64,000 nt of DNA from Opisthorchis felineus (lineage: Eukaryota; Platyhelminthes; Trematoda; Opisthorchiida; Opisthorchiidae): positions 276,510-340,509 of the forward strand of contig SJOL01005721.1 in NCBI GenBank assembly GCA_004794785.1, written 5' to 3'. The translations under genes were made by a program, and so were the position numbers. Positions 12,601 through 26,012 of this stretch are shown here, in pieces. The stretch's first letter is position 1. Every line of letters begins with the position of its first letter. The notes under the pieces are model-generated. The model saw nothing but the letters and a program-made list of their open reading frames with translations. It was not told the DNA's origin and did not search any database.

Positions 12601-15600
12601 TAAAGATTGAGCGGAAAGCGGTTCAAAGTTTTCGAGATTACTCTATACCTTTGGCGATGTGAGCGCTTTTTCTGACGCGAAAGTGGATACTTGATTTGGG
12701 CGGGGAATCATGATGTTCCTACGGACGATATACAAGAGACGCGCTGTAACTGTAAATCTGTTACTGCATAGTCAAAATTTGAAAATTACTCTTTCCTGGA
12801 GTAATGGTAAACATAGGAGCTCGAAATGGTGCGAGTTGGATGCATGAGGCGTTTCCCACCTAGTGTTAATGTGCACTCTGAATCCATTTTCCCGAATAGC
12901 TCAACGCTATGACTCGACACAAGAATGGCCTGACCAGTGAGTTGGCTCAAAAATGTCGTGATATTGATCGTCTGCGTGAGGTGATCGCAAGAGTTAACAA
13001 TGAAAAAGAGGAACTGAACCGTGAAAAAGGTGATCTCACTACGCAACTGCGTGGACTAGAGCGTACTTATTCGCAAACCTGTGATCTTTTGGCCGCAGCA
13101 AAGAAAGAATGTCAAACTCTTGAAACTGATTACTACCAAGCCAAGCAACGGACTGAGCAATTGGAGACACAAAAAGAGCTACTGGAAAGTGGAAACCAGG
13201 AGCTGAGTGCCAAGCGGGATAATCTTTTGAGTACGTCGTCATCAGCTCTGCATTTCTTGTTCGATATGTTATAAACTGTCAGGATTGCACCTACGTTTGT
13301 CTGTACTGATTATTAAATAGCTTAATTCCTTGAAACTTTTTGAGCATTAAGGAATGACTGTTTTAGCAGAAGTTAATATTTCTTCTTTATTTCGGTACCG
13401 ACAGCTCACGAATAAAGCTTGCACGATGCTCCAATTCGTTACTATACTGATGGCCTGGCCCAAGAACCTTATGTATTCTTGCTAGGACCATTAAGCAATG
13501 GTAGAAGTACTGTGGGTCGTGTCGCTGCATATTTGACAACAGTGGTTTTCTAATTGGGTAACGTGCCATTTTGATAACATTTTGGATTCTCAAACTTCTC
13601 ACCGTGTGAATTGAACTGTCAAACAGCATAGTTTGTCTTAAAGAATTTACTGGAGTTTAAATGATATTGTACTGGAAATCCACCGTTTTTCTAACTAATA
13701 TAACAATCTGAGTTGAAATTTTTGGAGCCTGTCATCAAACAACCAACAGCAAGCAGTCGGATTCAAGTGGAGTGTGACTAAAACTGTACAAGCACCAGCA
13801 CCACATCTGTTGACTGGTTAAAATGAACCGGATTCAGTCATCCTGCTAATAATAACAGCGTTGTTCGTACTTGAGGAATGGTGCGGATATGTTTAGTTCC
13901 CATTACCGAATAGGAAGAACTTCCCTTTTGGTTACCTGTACGGGAGCAAACTCATGAAGTGAGGACTGTTTACCAGTTTTATTGGTGGGCACAACCAAAA
14001 CTGTTATTTTTCGGTGCACATCAAACGAGATCATGACCGCGGAATACGCTTCGCATCTGCCCCACACGCATTACAAAATATATTACTGCCGTCACAACAA
14101 GTAACATCATTTATGGTCGAAATAAGTGGGATGCATAATGTGCGCATGAGACGTGAGGTCAACCTCCAGTGAAGTCACTCTCAGTTTAGGTAGCCATTCC
14201 AGCTATGTCCATGAGTTTCGCCTCGTTTAGTCCACTGTTATGCAGTGGTGACTATTTTAGGCTGTCCCCAAATCAGAGTTCCAATTTTTTGCAAAATCGT
14301 TAAGTGGCTCTGCACCAGTTGTGCTAACTTACAACGATAGGAGAACAGATAGTTCAGCTGGTTTATCTTCATGATCTGAATGTCACTATCCTCCAAGTGA
14401 ACCTCCCTAGAATGTGCCACTTTGGCATGCTAAATACACTAGGATCCGTGGTTCAAACTGTGCAGGCAACAGTGGAAAGCGAAAGATTCGTTTCCGCGAG
14501 TGCATGCTCTCCGGTCTGATTGTGCACCATTTATAAAGCCATCACTTAATCGTCATAGGTTTTTATTCTTATCATGAGTTTAGGAATTCGGCTGAGGTGT
14601 TGCCTGCCAGCACTGTCCTGAAAGGCGATTTTATGAGCGTCTTTAGAAGAACCAAAGGTTCAGCACGAATATAACCACAGTGCTGCTGTTAACTTTCAAA
14701 TTCCTCCATGGGACCGTAATGTCGCTTTAATCACTGTTGACACTAGGCCTGCCAATGTGTTGATTCAAAGGAATCATTACTATTCAAGTAAAGAGACGAC
14801 CTCTGCATGCACGCTTTTTACACTTCTGAACATTTGCCGTAAAATGATATCGACTAGTGACCGAGTGCTGAAGAGCTGTGATAATGCTGTAAATATTGTA
14901 GCCATGCATAAGGAGTGCTCCTTTCGCGGCTAATGTATGCACATGAGATGTTGTTTAGACTTTATTCTGGAGTTTCTTTCGGTAGAGGTATGCTTGCGCA
15001 CCCCTGCCGCGAACGACAGGTAACTCTACTAGCACAACAATACCTTGCAACATAATCCTTGGTTTGGGAAAATGCTTGGGGAAACCACAAACTTTGTAAA
15101 TGACAACGTGTCAGTCTTTTTTGTCACTTGCTTGCTGACTAGATTCCACGAAAACATATATGGAAATGACAGTCTGTTAGGTGAGAAAAATCCACAAACG
15201 TACAGCATCTCTCCAAAATTCGCCAAATTATCCTCATAAGACCTACACACTCACCGTGCTGCGCATGACATTTCTGGATAATTCTCCAGTTGCCAATAGT
15301 GATTCAGGATAATTCGGGTAGTGTTGATAAAAGCAGAAAATTCATTGTGGACTTGTTAAAAGCCTCTGACAATATTTGCACCGTTATGGTATTTGTGTAG
15401 ATGCAACATCGGATCCGCAGCCAATGGCGAGGGATCACCTGCAAACGGGACTCACAGAGGGTGTCCGCAAACAAGAAATACATATGGTGCGTAAATGTTG
15501 TTGCGTACGCAACTTCATCTCATGAGGTGTATCAACCTTTTTCTTCTAAGAATACTGGAGAGATAGACTGAACATACTTAGCTAAAGCTGTCGTAAGACT

Positions 15601-18600
15601 CTTCAAAATTTTCTCGCGTACATTGGCTTACTGAAAAACTACTCACGAGCGATAACTTAGGTAGCTACGTTCAGTTAGGTAGAACTGTTTTAATATGCCG
15701 TAGTGGCTACTCAACTGGAGTTTGAGTGTATAACGTATACAGTACTCGCTTCAAGAAAGATGAGTTCGAAGGTTAACTGCTTTTTAAGAGGATTCAACAG
15801 AATAAATTGAGCGGACTATGACTGAGTATTAGATCCTCTCAAATAGAAGCTAAACCTAGTAGAGGTTAAATATTCCTTGCGCTCGTGAAAGCTGATCACG
15901 AATGCGTTATGCTGCATGCCAGTATGTAATTGCTTCGAAGTCCACTTGGATAACGATACTCAAGGACATGGCCTCCTGAGATGTGCACATAAGTTCATCG
16001 TATCTCTCTTTTGGAAAACAGAGGCGGAATGAGGTGACACTTTGAGGTTAAAGGTTGTTCATTCTTGAAAATGATGTCCACAACCAACTGGTGGCATAAA
16101 AATTGAGAGCTTCCACATGGTCGTCTAATAGGAGTCAGTGTTGGAAGCAACAAAACTGCCTTTGACCATCCTAGATCTTTTTGCAATGTAAATCATCAAC
16201 GGCTGATAGGTGAATCATTTTCTGCCATGAGCATCGGTCAACTCGAACCACACTACTTAGGTACACGGTTGGAAAACTGAACTGACCTGGACTAAGTTAT
16301 TTGGAGGATATGTGACTGCCCTATGTTCTCCGTCCATTATCTGAAACCCCCCTTACCCCAGCTTCTTCTAGTGATAGATAAAATCTGAAAACTTTCACTA
16401 TAACCGGCGGAAATACTGATTTCTTGTTGACACTTCTCAGGGCAGGTCGAAAAAGACTCAAGAATACAGCTCAGGAATGGTAAATAGACAGTTTCCAATA
16501 TGTTATGCAAACCAATTCGCATGCAGAAACTTGATATCATCTTACTTACGTTTACCACACGTCACTTCGCCTCCTCAGCTTTCATCTGAATCCGCACATT
16601 GTGAACTTTACTATTCGTAGTGACACATGAGGACCACACTGCCATAATTCAGCCGCATCGCCATCCCCAAACCATCTCAGTGAAAGTGTCGTAGGTAGTC
16701 GGCTTTTCCATGTCGTTCAGCCATGTCATTTCAGTTTATTAGTGGTACCTAATGAAAAAAAGAGCAATACGAGTTAAGCATAGGCCTAACACAGCTTAAC
16801 ACAGTTAGAATCCCATAAACTCAATGCAATGCCCTATATTATCCTGTTTGCTTGTGATTAATTTGCGAGTACAGTATATACCCAAAGACATGAAGAAGAG
16901 TAATCGCAGACTAGAGTTGAACTCAGCCACGCTCCTTTATCTCAGCAGCTTTCCATGTACCACGAGCACCAACGTGAAAACAAGTGACTGGCGAGCACTA
17001 ACCAATGAGATCATCAGTACGGTAGAAATTAACTACCTCTGGTGAATGATTAGTTTGTTGGACGAGTTCACATGCATGATTTATTGCAACGTTACTTAAT
17101 CTTTCCGGTAACCTCAGACAATCACTCACCACCATCGCTTGTAGCGTACAGTGTGTTCAGTTTCCACGTGTTTTGGTGGCTCAATAACTAGGACCTCAAA
17201 TTGTCAAAAACCTCAGTCAGTCAGCCAAAAGAGAACTTAGAATGTTCTTCCGTGAAATGGTGGACTTACTGCGGTTTCTATGCCCCCAAACAAAAGGGGC
17301 CCGTTTTTAAAACCTTGTCTGATAGACCTGTTATTCTGTTGCACACCATGGTAATTTATCATGTCTAATTTTGGAACTTGTTGCCCCGTGACCTTGCTAG
17401 TGGCTTTTGCTAGTTTGCGCATCAGGTGTGTCAGCCCCATAGGACACAGATTAGTGTATTCACTGCTTAGAAGAAGTGCTTGGGAGTTTTCAAATACTTA
17501 GCATGTTAAAGTAAAGTAAATGGCTTATTAAAACATAACTAACGTTTGATGGAATAAGTTAAGGAAACATGAACTAGGTACGGTCTTCCCGTAGAACTAT
17601 TAGCAGATTTGACAAACTTAAGGAGTCAAGTTGCTCTGCTGGTCGTTTTTGCGCGAACAATCCATTGCAAATGAGTGTATTTCTTGAAAACAGTCCAATT
17701 TGGGTTCAAGTAGAACATAAGGTTGACGAAAACTCGGGGACTGCGCCTGCCTGATGAGCCCCAAAAAGGGCGAAACCGGTCGTGGGCTGTCGAAGAATTT
17801 TCAGCAACCTTATAAGTAGTACATTGCGTAAAATTACATGCATCGCGATATCTCGAATATCGTAGCAACTGGAACATGAGGCGGCCTGGTGCAGCACATT
17901 CAGTTGCGTGGAAACATCACAAACGAGAGATTCAGCTGGGTTCCATGTGAGTCTCTCGCAAAACCAAATTGATTTGCAAATGAGTGTATTTCTTGGAAGC
18001 CATTATATTCTTATCGTATTCTTACTCTTACATGTATCCAGATGAAATCAAACGCATTCAAGCTGACGCTGAGCAGGACCTTGCACGACTCTCCCAAGCA
18101 CGTGACCAAACTGTGCAACACTATCAGCGCCGCGAGCACGAGTTACAGGTCGCTTTGCAAGCAGCTAGGGAAGCAGGTGAAAACGAGGCTAATGCACTCA
18201 GACACCAAATTATCGAGGCCAGAGAGGCGGCAGACAAACAACTTCGTGAGCTGGCCGATTCACACAAAGAAGAATGTCAAAAAGCGAAAAAGGAGCTTCT
18301 GCGCGAAAAGGAGGCACATGCAGTAGAGGTAGGCTGAGTTGTTTGTGTTTTTATGTTTGCGCAATTGAAACGAACGGAAGGTTTTTATAAATTTTGCACA
18401 GTTTACTCCATTGTCTTCCACTGATGCATCATCCTGATTGCTTAAACCCATTTTGTCAGACATATAAGTACCTACACAGATAACTACCCAGATAGGTAGA
18501 TAGCTTTCATAGTAGAAAGTTTATCTGTTAGAAGGCCCCACTGCAATCTCAAGGTATCCAAGATTCTCGAATGAAAATCTGCCGGCCTATGTCGCTGTTC

Positions 18601-21600
18601 ACCAACCAGATTTAAGTATAGGTCCCTGGTGGTGATGGTGCTCTGCGATAATGACCACGAACTGGTGCTATCCGAAATGTGGCTGATTCCAAAGGCGCTT
18701 TTTAAATTAAAACGAAGTTAATGAGGACCAGTGTCAAGAGAATGTTGAATCGATCACCGTCGAAGGAGTTTTAAGAACGTTCACTCAAATGTTGAGTACT
18801 ACATCAATGGCACAAAAGTAAGAACATTGGTGAAATAACTAGGTAAGAAAGGCTTTTGCTAAAAATATACGACTCGACCATCACAGATTTTAGTTCTGTT
18901 CTTGAAGCTACCACTTTTAACCAATTAATTCACCGTGGCCACCAAGTAACTGTCCAGGTTGTGCAGGTCTGCGCACGTACACTCGTATCCCACTTCAGAA
19001 TTCGGGAGTTAACTCCCGGCACAAACAGTAGACTGGCCAGAACTCTCATTTTTTGGACAGGAGCAGGACTGTTAAGAAAAGGATGACATGGATGAAATCC
19101 ACAAGCACTCATTCCTAGCACCATACAACCAACATGAACGATAAAGACTCACCAAACTGGCCAGTACTTAACTAAACCGTTGCTAACTTTGGACCGTTAG
19201 TTTGGATGGCTTCACGTTGCTATCGCGTGATCTCAACTATCGAGACACAAACACAAAACACAATGCTAAGAGTAGCTAGTAAGAAGAACGAGTTTGCTTT
19301 GGACAATCCTAACTAATGTGCGCAACACGGCACAGCTACGGAGTTAGACAGCGGGTTCGGTTTTATTCACTAGTATATTTGGTCCTAGGTATGCTGATAT
19401 GGTTTACCTCCTCTGGATAGATCATATTTCGGAAAACGAAGCCTCTGAAGAGACTATTTCTACTTGTTCCTTAAAGCTTCGATCGAATCTCAGCAGTTCC
19501 GATCGTCGTCAGACTGGTTAGCTTAAGAGGAGTTTTGCAGCGCAATGGTCAATTTGACAGAGTGGCATCAGAGTTAAGCAGCAGAGTTAAACATGAATGT
19601 TAGTCTGAAAAAGTAGGAGATACAGCCCTGTGTAGACCTACAACGTGCCTGACAATTGTTTGGAGCGCTGAAAGAAATCTATAGACCGAAAATGCGATGC
19701 CCTCAATACTTCCAGGCATCTTCATTGGTGGAAACTCTTAAGGTGAAATTTCGATGGACAATAACTGAACTGCAGGATGGAAAAGTTGCTGTAGACATTA
19801 GGGTAGGATTAGTTAAGGTGCACATCTATATGTCATCGTGCCTAGATCATTTGATGGCTCTTACCAGTCCTCAGCGTGTTTGCTTGCACTTTGCTGACAC
19901 TTTGGAGCTCACTTGAGAATATGCATCTTTACCGGCCTAAAGGGAACTCAAGCACTAATGTTATAAACGCTAGAACAAGCGTCCGTGCTTCGAAAGGGCT
20001 ATATCATCAAGTTCAGTCTTGGATACATGTACTTGTAGAAACTTGCAGTTGCGCATGTCTGAGTAGAACCGGACTCTCCAGTTACTAGCGTACACAGGCC
20101 ACACCAACGTGGGAGCATTACTGAGCTGCCAGAGGTACGTTTGCTCCGATTTATAGTAAAAAACTAACTGTGTCCGAAAAAATGACATTTATCCGTCTGT
20201 GGGCGCATCACCGGTTTATCTAGTTTGACCGTGATGGCTCAAAGTTATGGATTACCCAGGGGGCATTTTCAATGTTGTTCACCTATGATAAGTGCATTGT
20301 AGTGCTGAGGTTTGAAGTCACTGGTGGATAAGGCTTACATCTCCGTCTTCATAGGCCAGCTAGCAGGTATCAAATGGCCTATGGATGCTCTCCTATCTGT
20401 CTTTTTCCCCAGTTTTGCATAAGTATCAGACGCTTCAACAAAACGTAGCAGTAAGCTTGCCACAAACTGCCGGTGGCATATGTGCAGGTGTCCAGCGCTT
20501 TGACCATCGTTAACCGGCATGTCCCTCGGGGGCGTCAGATTAACACTGGTGAACTGCGGTACATCCAGAAAAGATACATGTACTCTTTTAAAAGGAGCAC
20601 TATCAAAAATGGTTCGTGTTGTGTTAAATGGTATTCTGACTCGACTTTCGTGGTATCACAGACAGCCATCACATGGTTTCATTCGACCCATAGATATCCA
20701 CACTTCAGCGAGAACGCGATGAGACATCATTGGCTTTCGAAGCCGAAAAGCAAGCTATTCTTTCAGGATTTGAGCAGGAGCGTGCTGCCTTCAGTGAGAG
20801 GATTTCTGCGGCCCAAGCTCAACACAAATCTGTGGAAGGTGAAATCGCTCGGGTCAAACGGGAGGCACAAGCCAGACATGAGAGAGACGAGGCTGCTAGA
20901 ACCGAACTGGCACAAGAACTAAAGGATTTCCACAGACATTTCGAAGAGACTTGGTATGTTCTAGGTGAATGCTGCCACAAATTTATTTTTGGTGTTCATT
21001 CTGTTACAAGTACAGTCACTAAACCTACTGTTTGTCAGGTCTCGTGAAAAGACTACAATCTGACTCATTTAAGGTCCGTAAAGATTTTGGCTTGATGCGT
21101 GTCAATTAGTGGCTAAAGCTATTGCATCGCATCCTAAGGAAACTTGGATATTCGACCGAAATAGGGAAAAGCCACGCCCTAGAGTCAAATGACCCACCGG
21201 CAACTTTGGGTCTGATCTAGACCTCTTTTACTTTATTAGAAAGTCTTCGAAGAATACAGGCTGCCCTCAAACAGGGCATCAATTTATTTTTCACACATAA
21301 AAATCGAAAACGGTGTCACCAATTAAGCCCACATTTATTCCGCAGCTTTAAGATGTGGGCTGTTAATTGTGTAGTTAGGTTAGATCTGTGAGTTGCGTCA
21401 CGCTTAAGTACTACAAACTGCCCTTCCGTGGGGCATATCATATAAGGTAACATGAAGAAATGTGGTCTGTCAGAGTACCTCAGTGTTTCAGAGTAACTTT
21501 GCAAGAAAATAATTAGCCTGAACATGGCACGCTGTGGACGCAACCATCAACTACTTATTTGGCTTCATTGTTCGATTCTTTTACTGAATCATGGACAAGC

Positions 21601-24600
21601 GACGGGGAGTCTGTAAACTCATCCGCTAAAGCCTACAGAACACTCACCGTCATTCAAACAGCTATTTACACCTGCTGAGGTTTTTCACTGAGTGACGTGA
21701 AATGCTTCATGGCTGAAGTCAATCGCAGACTTTTTGACAACAAACTGTGTTGAATTGCTTTTCGGTATCATGTTTTCTAGTCAGGTTGGCTACTGTGCTG
21801 TACCGTACTTTTTTAAGCAATGTTGAACACGACTTGGACCGTGTAGTGATTTTTTATCACTGTTACTGCAGTGCTTTCCATGAGCAGACCACAGGCGAGC
21901 TTCAAGCTAAAATCGTCGGGCTTAATGGTCAGTATGAAGAGGCGCTAAAAAATAACGAAGAGTTGCAAATGAAACTCAGGCTGCTTGATGAAGCTCGAGA
22001 GAACGTGCAGCGCACTCTGTCTGAAACCACTCGACGATTGCACGATGCAGACGCTGTGCGAGAGACCCTAAGGAAAGAAATAGTCGATCTACGCCGGACT
22101 ATTGCCGAAGTGCAGGGAGAAAGGGACAACCTTGAGGAAGCAAAGGGAAATTTGGCAAAACGTGTGCGCGCTTTGGAGCTAGAAAAGACGGATAATTTAC
22201 GGGCACTGAATGCTGAGAAACAGCAAGTTGCTGGTAAGTGAGAGCTGGTAGGCGTTTTCCAAAGTGCAGATATTTTAGAAATTTAAGTTTTAAAGTTTAA
22301 AATACGTTTACGAGTCTCGAAAATGGCTTGAGAGTACAAGATTCAAATGCTACACCCGCTGATCAGTGAAAGACGAGAAGTCACGTTGGTCGAACGTGTG
22401 TTACGCAAACAACCCAGTGGTTAAGTAGTTAAAATTCCCGACGATACTGCAGCAGTGCTGCCCAGCTCCATACCCATAAGCAAGCGGTGTCTTACTTTGT
22501 GAGGACGAGGAGAATAAGGCATTGTGTTTAAACCAAGAAGCCTTCACACGAAACGCCAACAACAGAAATTAACTGCTCATTGCATAATTTGCTGCAATCG
22601 ATACACTCCAATTGGTGGGTGCTTTTGGTGTCTGATCAGGTGGCTATTGAGCTTGACAATCACCTTGCAAGCTTCCCGTCACCACTCGAGGAGATATCAC
22701 CAGTGCGCGGTTGGTTTGGAGGAGGTATTACCGTATGTCATACATTGTAACTAACAAATGGAAATGGAGCGAAAATCCGTTGCACATCTTTCGCCATACG
22801 ATAGCGTTTAGCATCATTCGGGGAGATTTGGATGAGTAGTTTCACGCGAACTGATAGTTTTCGGTGAAGCTGATGGTCAACAGTGACAGCCTATTTTTAG
22901 CGCAAGCATAACTGAGCTTCTTCACCCCCAAAAAATAATCAAGTGAGTCGTGAGGACTTTCTGACCATCAACATATATCGGGCAATCTATACCAGACTTT
23001 CTTTGAAGTTTGGGTGTGCAACTGTGTTTTTAAAAAAAAAATTATGGCATTATGCTAACCGGTTTGTCACTTTCTATCTCATATATAGATGATATCATCA
23101 TTGCTTATCCGTCACCAGGTGATAATTAAATACATTGGGATCAAGTTTTCAGTGGCATGTGTCAATATAAATTTGCCTTCCAAACGCGGAAGTGTGAACT
23201 TTTCATAATCCAAATTAATTAAATTGAATTGATTGCTGAATACTTTGGACGTCATCCTGATCCAAAAAAGCCTCCCATGCCGGGGGATCACACACATTTA
23301 CAGTCATTTTTGGGGCCCACGAGATATTACCAGTTTTGTACCAAACATGCATCACTTCCGAACACGACTGGATACTTTGCCATGTAAAGGCACTAGATGG
23401 TTCTGTTCGTCACCCTATCAGTTTGCGTTCAACCTACTTATACATTTATTGTCCCCTAACGTTCCGGCAGCTAAAAATGATCTCAAACTATTAATTTATT
23501 TTTTTGCCAATGCTCCTCATCATTTTATTGGAGTAGTTAGTCCTAGTGCAGGCCAGAACTAGGTCAGTCGCGCAGCACGCACCCTATAAGTGTCCGAAAG
23601 TACAACCAAATAGACAAAGAGGGTCTGGCCCCAGTTTTTGCGATCTGGAAATTTCAAGGTGTTACCTGGACGCCCGTTCGCATTGCACACAGATCATAAA
23701 CCAGTATTGATCATATTTTCTCCCCAAAAGGCATACCTGTCCACACTGCTAGCCGACTTCAGCGGTGGATCGACGTTGCCCGGCTATTATGACTTTGAGC
23801 TGAATTACATTCAAACTGAGAGATTTTGGTTATGGCGATGCAGCTTCCAGACTTATTCTACAGAAGCCTAGCTGGTGAAAAGGCGGCTGTTCCATCGGCT
23901 GCGGTTTATTTTGGCTTAAAACGCGTATTCAGGCAAACTGCCTGAAATGTGCCGACCACTCCTAGAATGGTGGCGAAACTAGTCAAAGGGATCTTGCTTA
24001 GCAGATGGTAATGCTCCATTTGCAGAAATGCCGGCCAAAAGATCTCGGGGAAGAACACAAACCTCAACACAACACGAACCTGGCTAGTCAGAGTAGTGCA
24101 TTGAATTTCGATTGTTCCAATGCACTGATTGAAATATATCCTCTTTTCTATGTGGTTTCGATCAGTTCATACCTGGTGAAGTTTGCTCCATGTGAGGAAT
24201 AGAACCGTGCTAGAAAACGTTTTTTTTAAATACTACACTATTCGAAACGATTAACACAACGGTTAAATAATAGGACGGCATTCGTGCTGAATTTGGCGCC
24301 GACATCCTCCAACTTACTTTCCCCTAAGTTATTGCAAACACTGAGTACAGCGTTTCGTTTTTGCATCCGGTCACAGGAATAAACAATCCCATCCGGTAAA
24401 CATCCTGGTTTCCCTCGGGGTGTTTCATCAAGGAAGGGAAAAGTACTGTACTAAATTGCGAGGGTGTGAGATAGACCAAGAACTTAAAGGTCAATTCGCG
24501 TAGACCGAGATAAATAAAGTTTGAATAACACAGTATTCTTACGGGATTAGGTGCGAAAGATGATCACATTCAGAATATTCCCGATCACCAAACCCATCGA

Positions 24601-25974
24601 TGGTGGATGTGGGTCTACTGCAATAGCTGTCATAATCTCACCCTTCGACTTATTATTCCCTGGGACAAATGCACTCCCTGGTTCTAGAACGGCAAAAATT
24701 ATCTTCCAGAATGAAACGTTACATAGCACCGTACTTGCCATGTGTCTGGATATCCAAACCATCTGTCACACAAAGGTAGTCGATGTCTCTAGCACTTCCC
24801 ACATCGTCCACTCTTCATGAACATGGCTCGATTTGGCCTATTCGCGGTTAAAAGAGAGAGAGTTTAGAATAACTGACACATTTGCAACATGTAGTAATTA
24901 AGGGAAAGTGGCACGAAATAACTCAATTTATGCACTTTTTATTGTTCACAATTATCTCGTAGTGCCAGGGTACTTCTTCACTATACCATTATTTCCAGTT
25001 CTGTTTCTTATTCCGGCCTAACTACCCAGTGGAGAACCTACTTTTTCAGTTTGAAGAACTGGTTCTGCTTAAAAGTATAAAGGCATATCCCACTGATTTA
25101 CCAGTATATCTCAGTTCCACATAAGAAATTTAAGTAAACATTTGAGTACACACTGCGGCAACTAATTTAGTTACACCTTGCTTGTCACTGAAATCATCCA
25201 TACCAATACGTGTGGAAGATGTGAGGATGTCTCACATTTCCCGTCTCTTCGAAGGGGGCACGCTTGCTGTCAAGATATCTAGTGCCTCATGCGGGTGCTT
25301 TTGAGAACAAACAGGAAATGGGTTGAGCTGAGATAACAATACATGCATGCATGAGGACCAAATTAAGGCCAGACCGTCCGAGAACCACCCGATTGTTATA
25401 ACATGTTAATTTTAGATTTTCACATTAGAATTATCCTCTCCATACGTTCTGCTAAAACCTTTTTTCTTCATTAATGGTTTATCCCTCATTAAAACCGTTT
25501 TTTGAAAGTTCCCCTGTGTAGCAGATGATAAGAATTTCAAGTGTATTCGGTTCATTTAACGCACGCATCAACCGTGCATAAAGAGATCACACTTGACTCG
25601 CTTTCTGCAAAGACAGTCGGCTAGCTACAAAGTTCTGTAGACTCTGGGTGTGCATGCCAAAAATCCGTGCCAATATATGCTTGGTAAGATTGTAAAATTG
25701 TTCGTAATCCTTTGTTCACACATTGTTTTGCACATCCGTCATAAACCAGCTGGTAAGGCGTAGCAAACACGAGACCAACCAGCAAGCTTATCATGCTTAC
25801 TTATTTAATGCGGTGGTGATAGTCTCTGCAGAGTAGGAACTCGTTCCAAAATATTCAAAAACCAGGGCGCTGTACCTGTACAGTGAGATCTTTTCAAATA
25901 ACACCTTTCCCGTTGAATTTGCACACCCCCCCAAAGTCTCACTAATAGAAGGATGGTCATATCTTCCTCTGTTC

Positions 25975-26012
<38 letters not shown>

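Noticed and set aside
18042..18326. ATG-starting 94-codon frame overlapping exon g
   Set aside because: It is out of phase with exons f and h and lacks coiled-coil character; the other frame fits both junctions.
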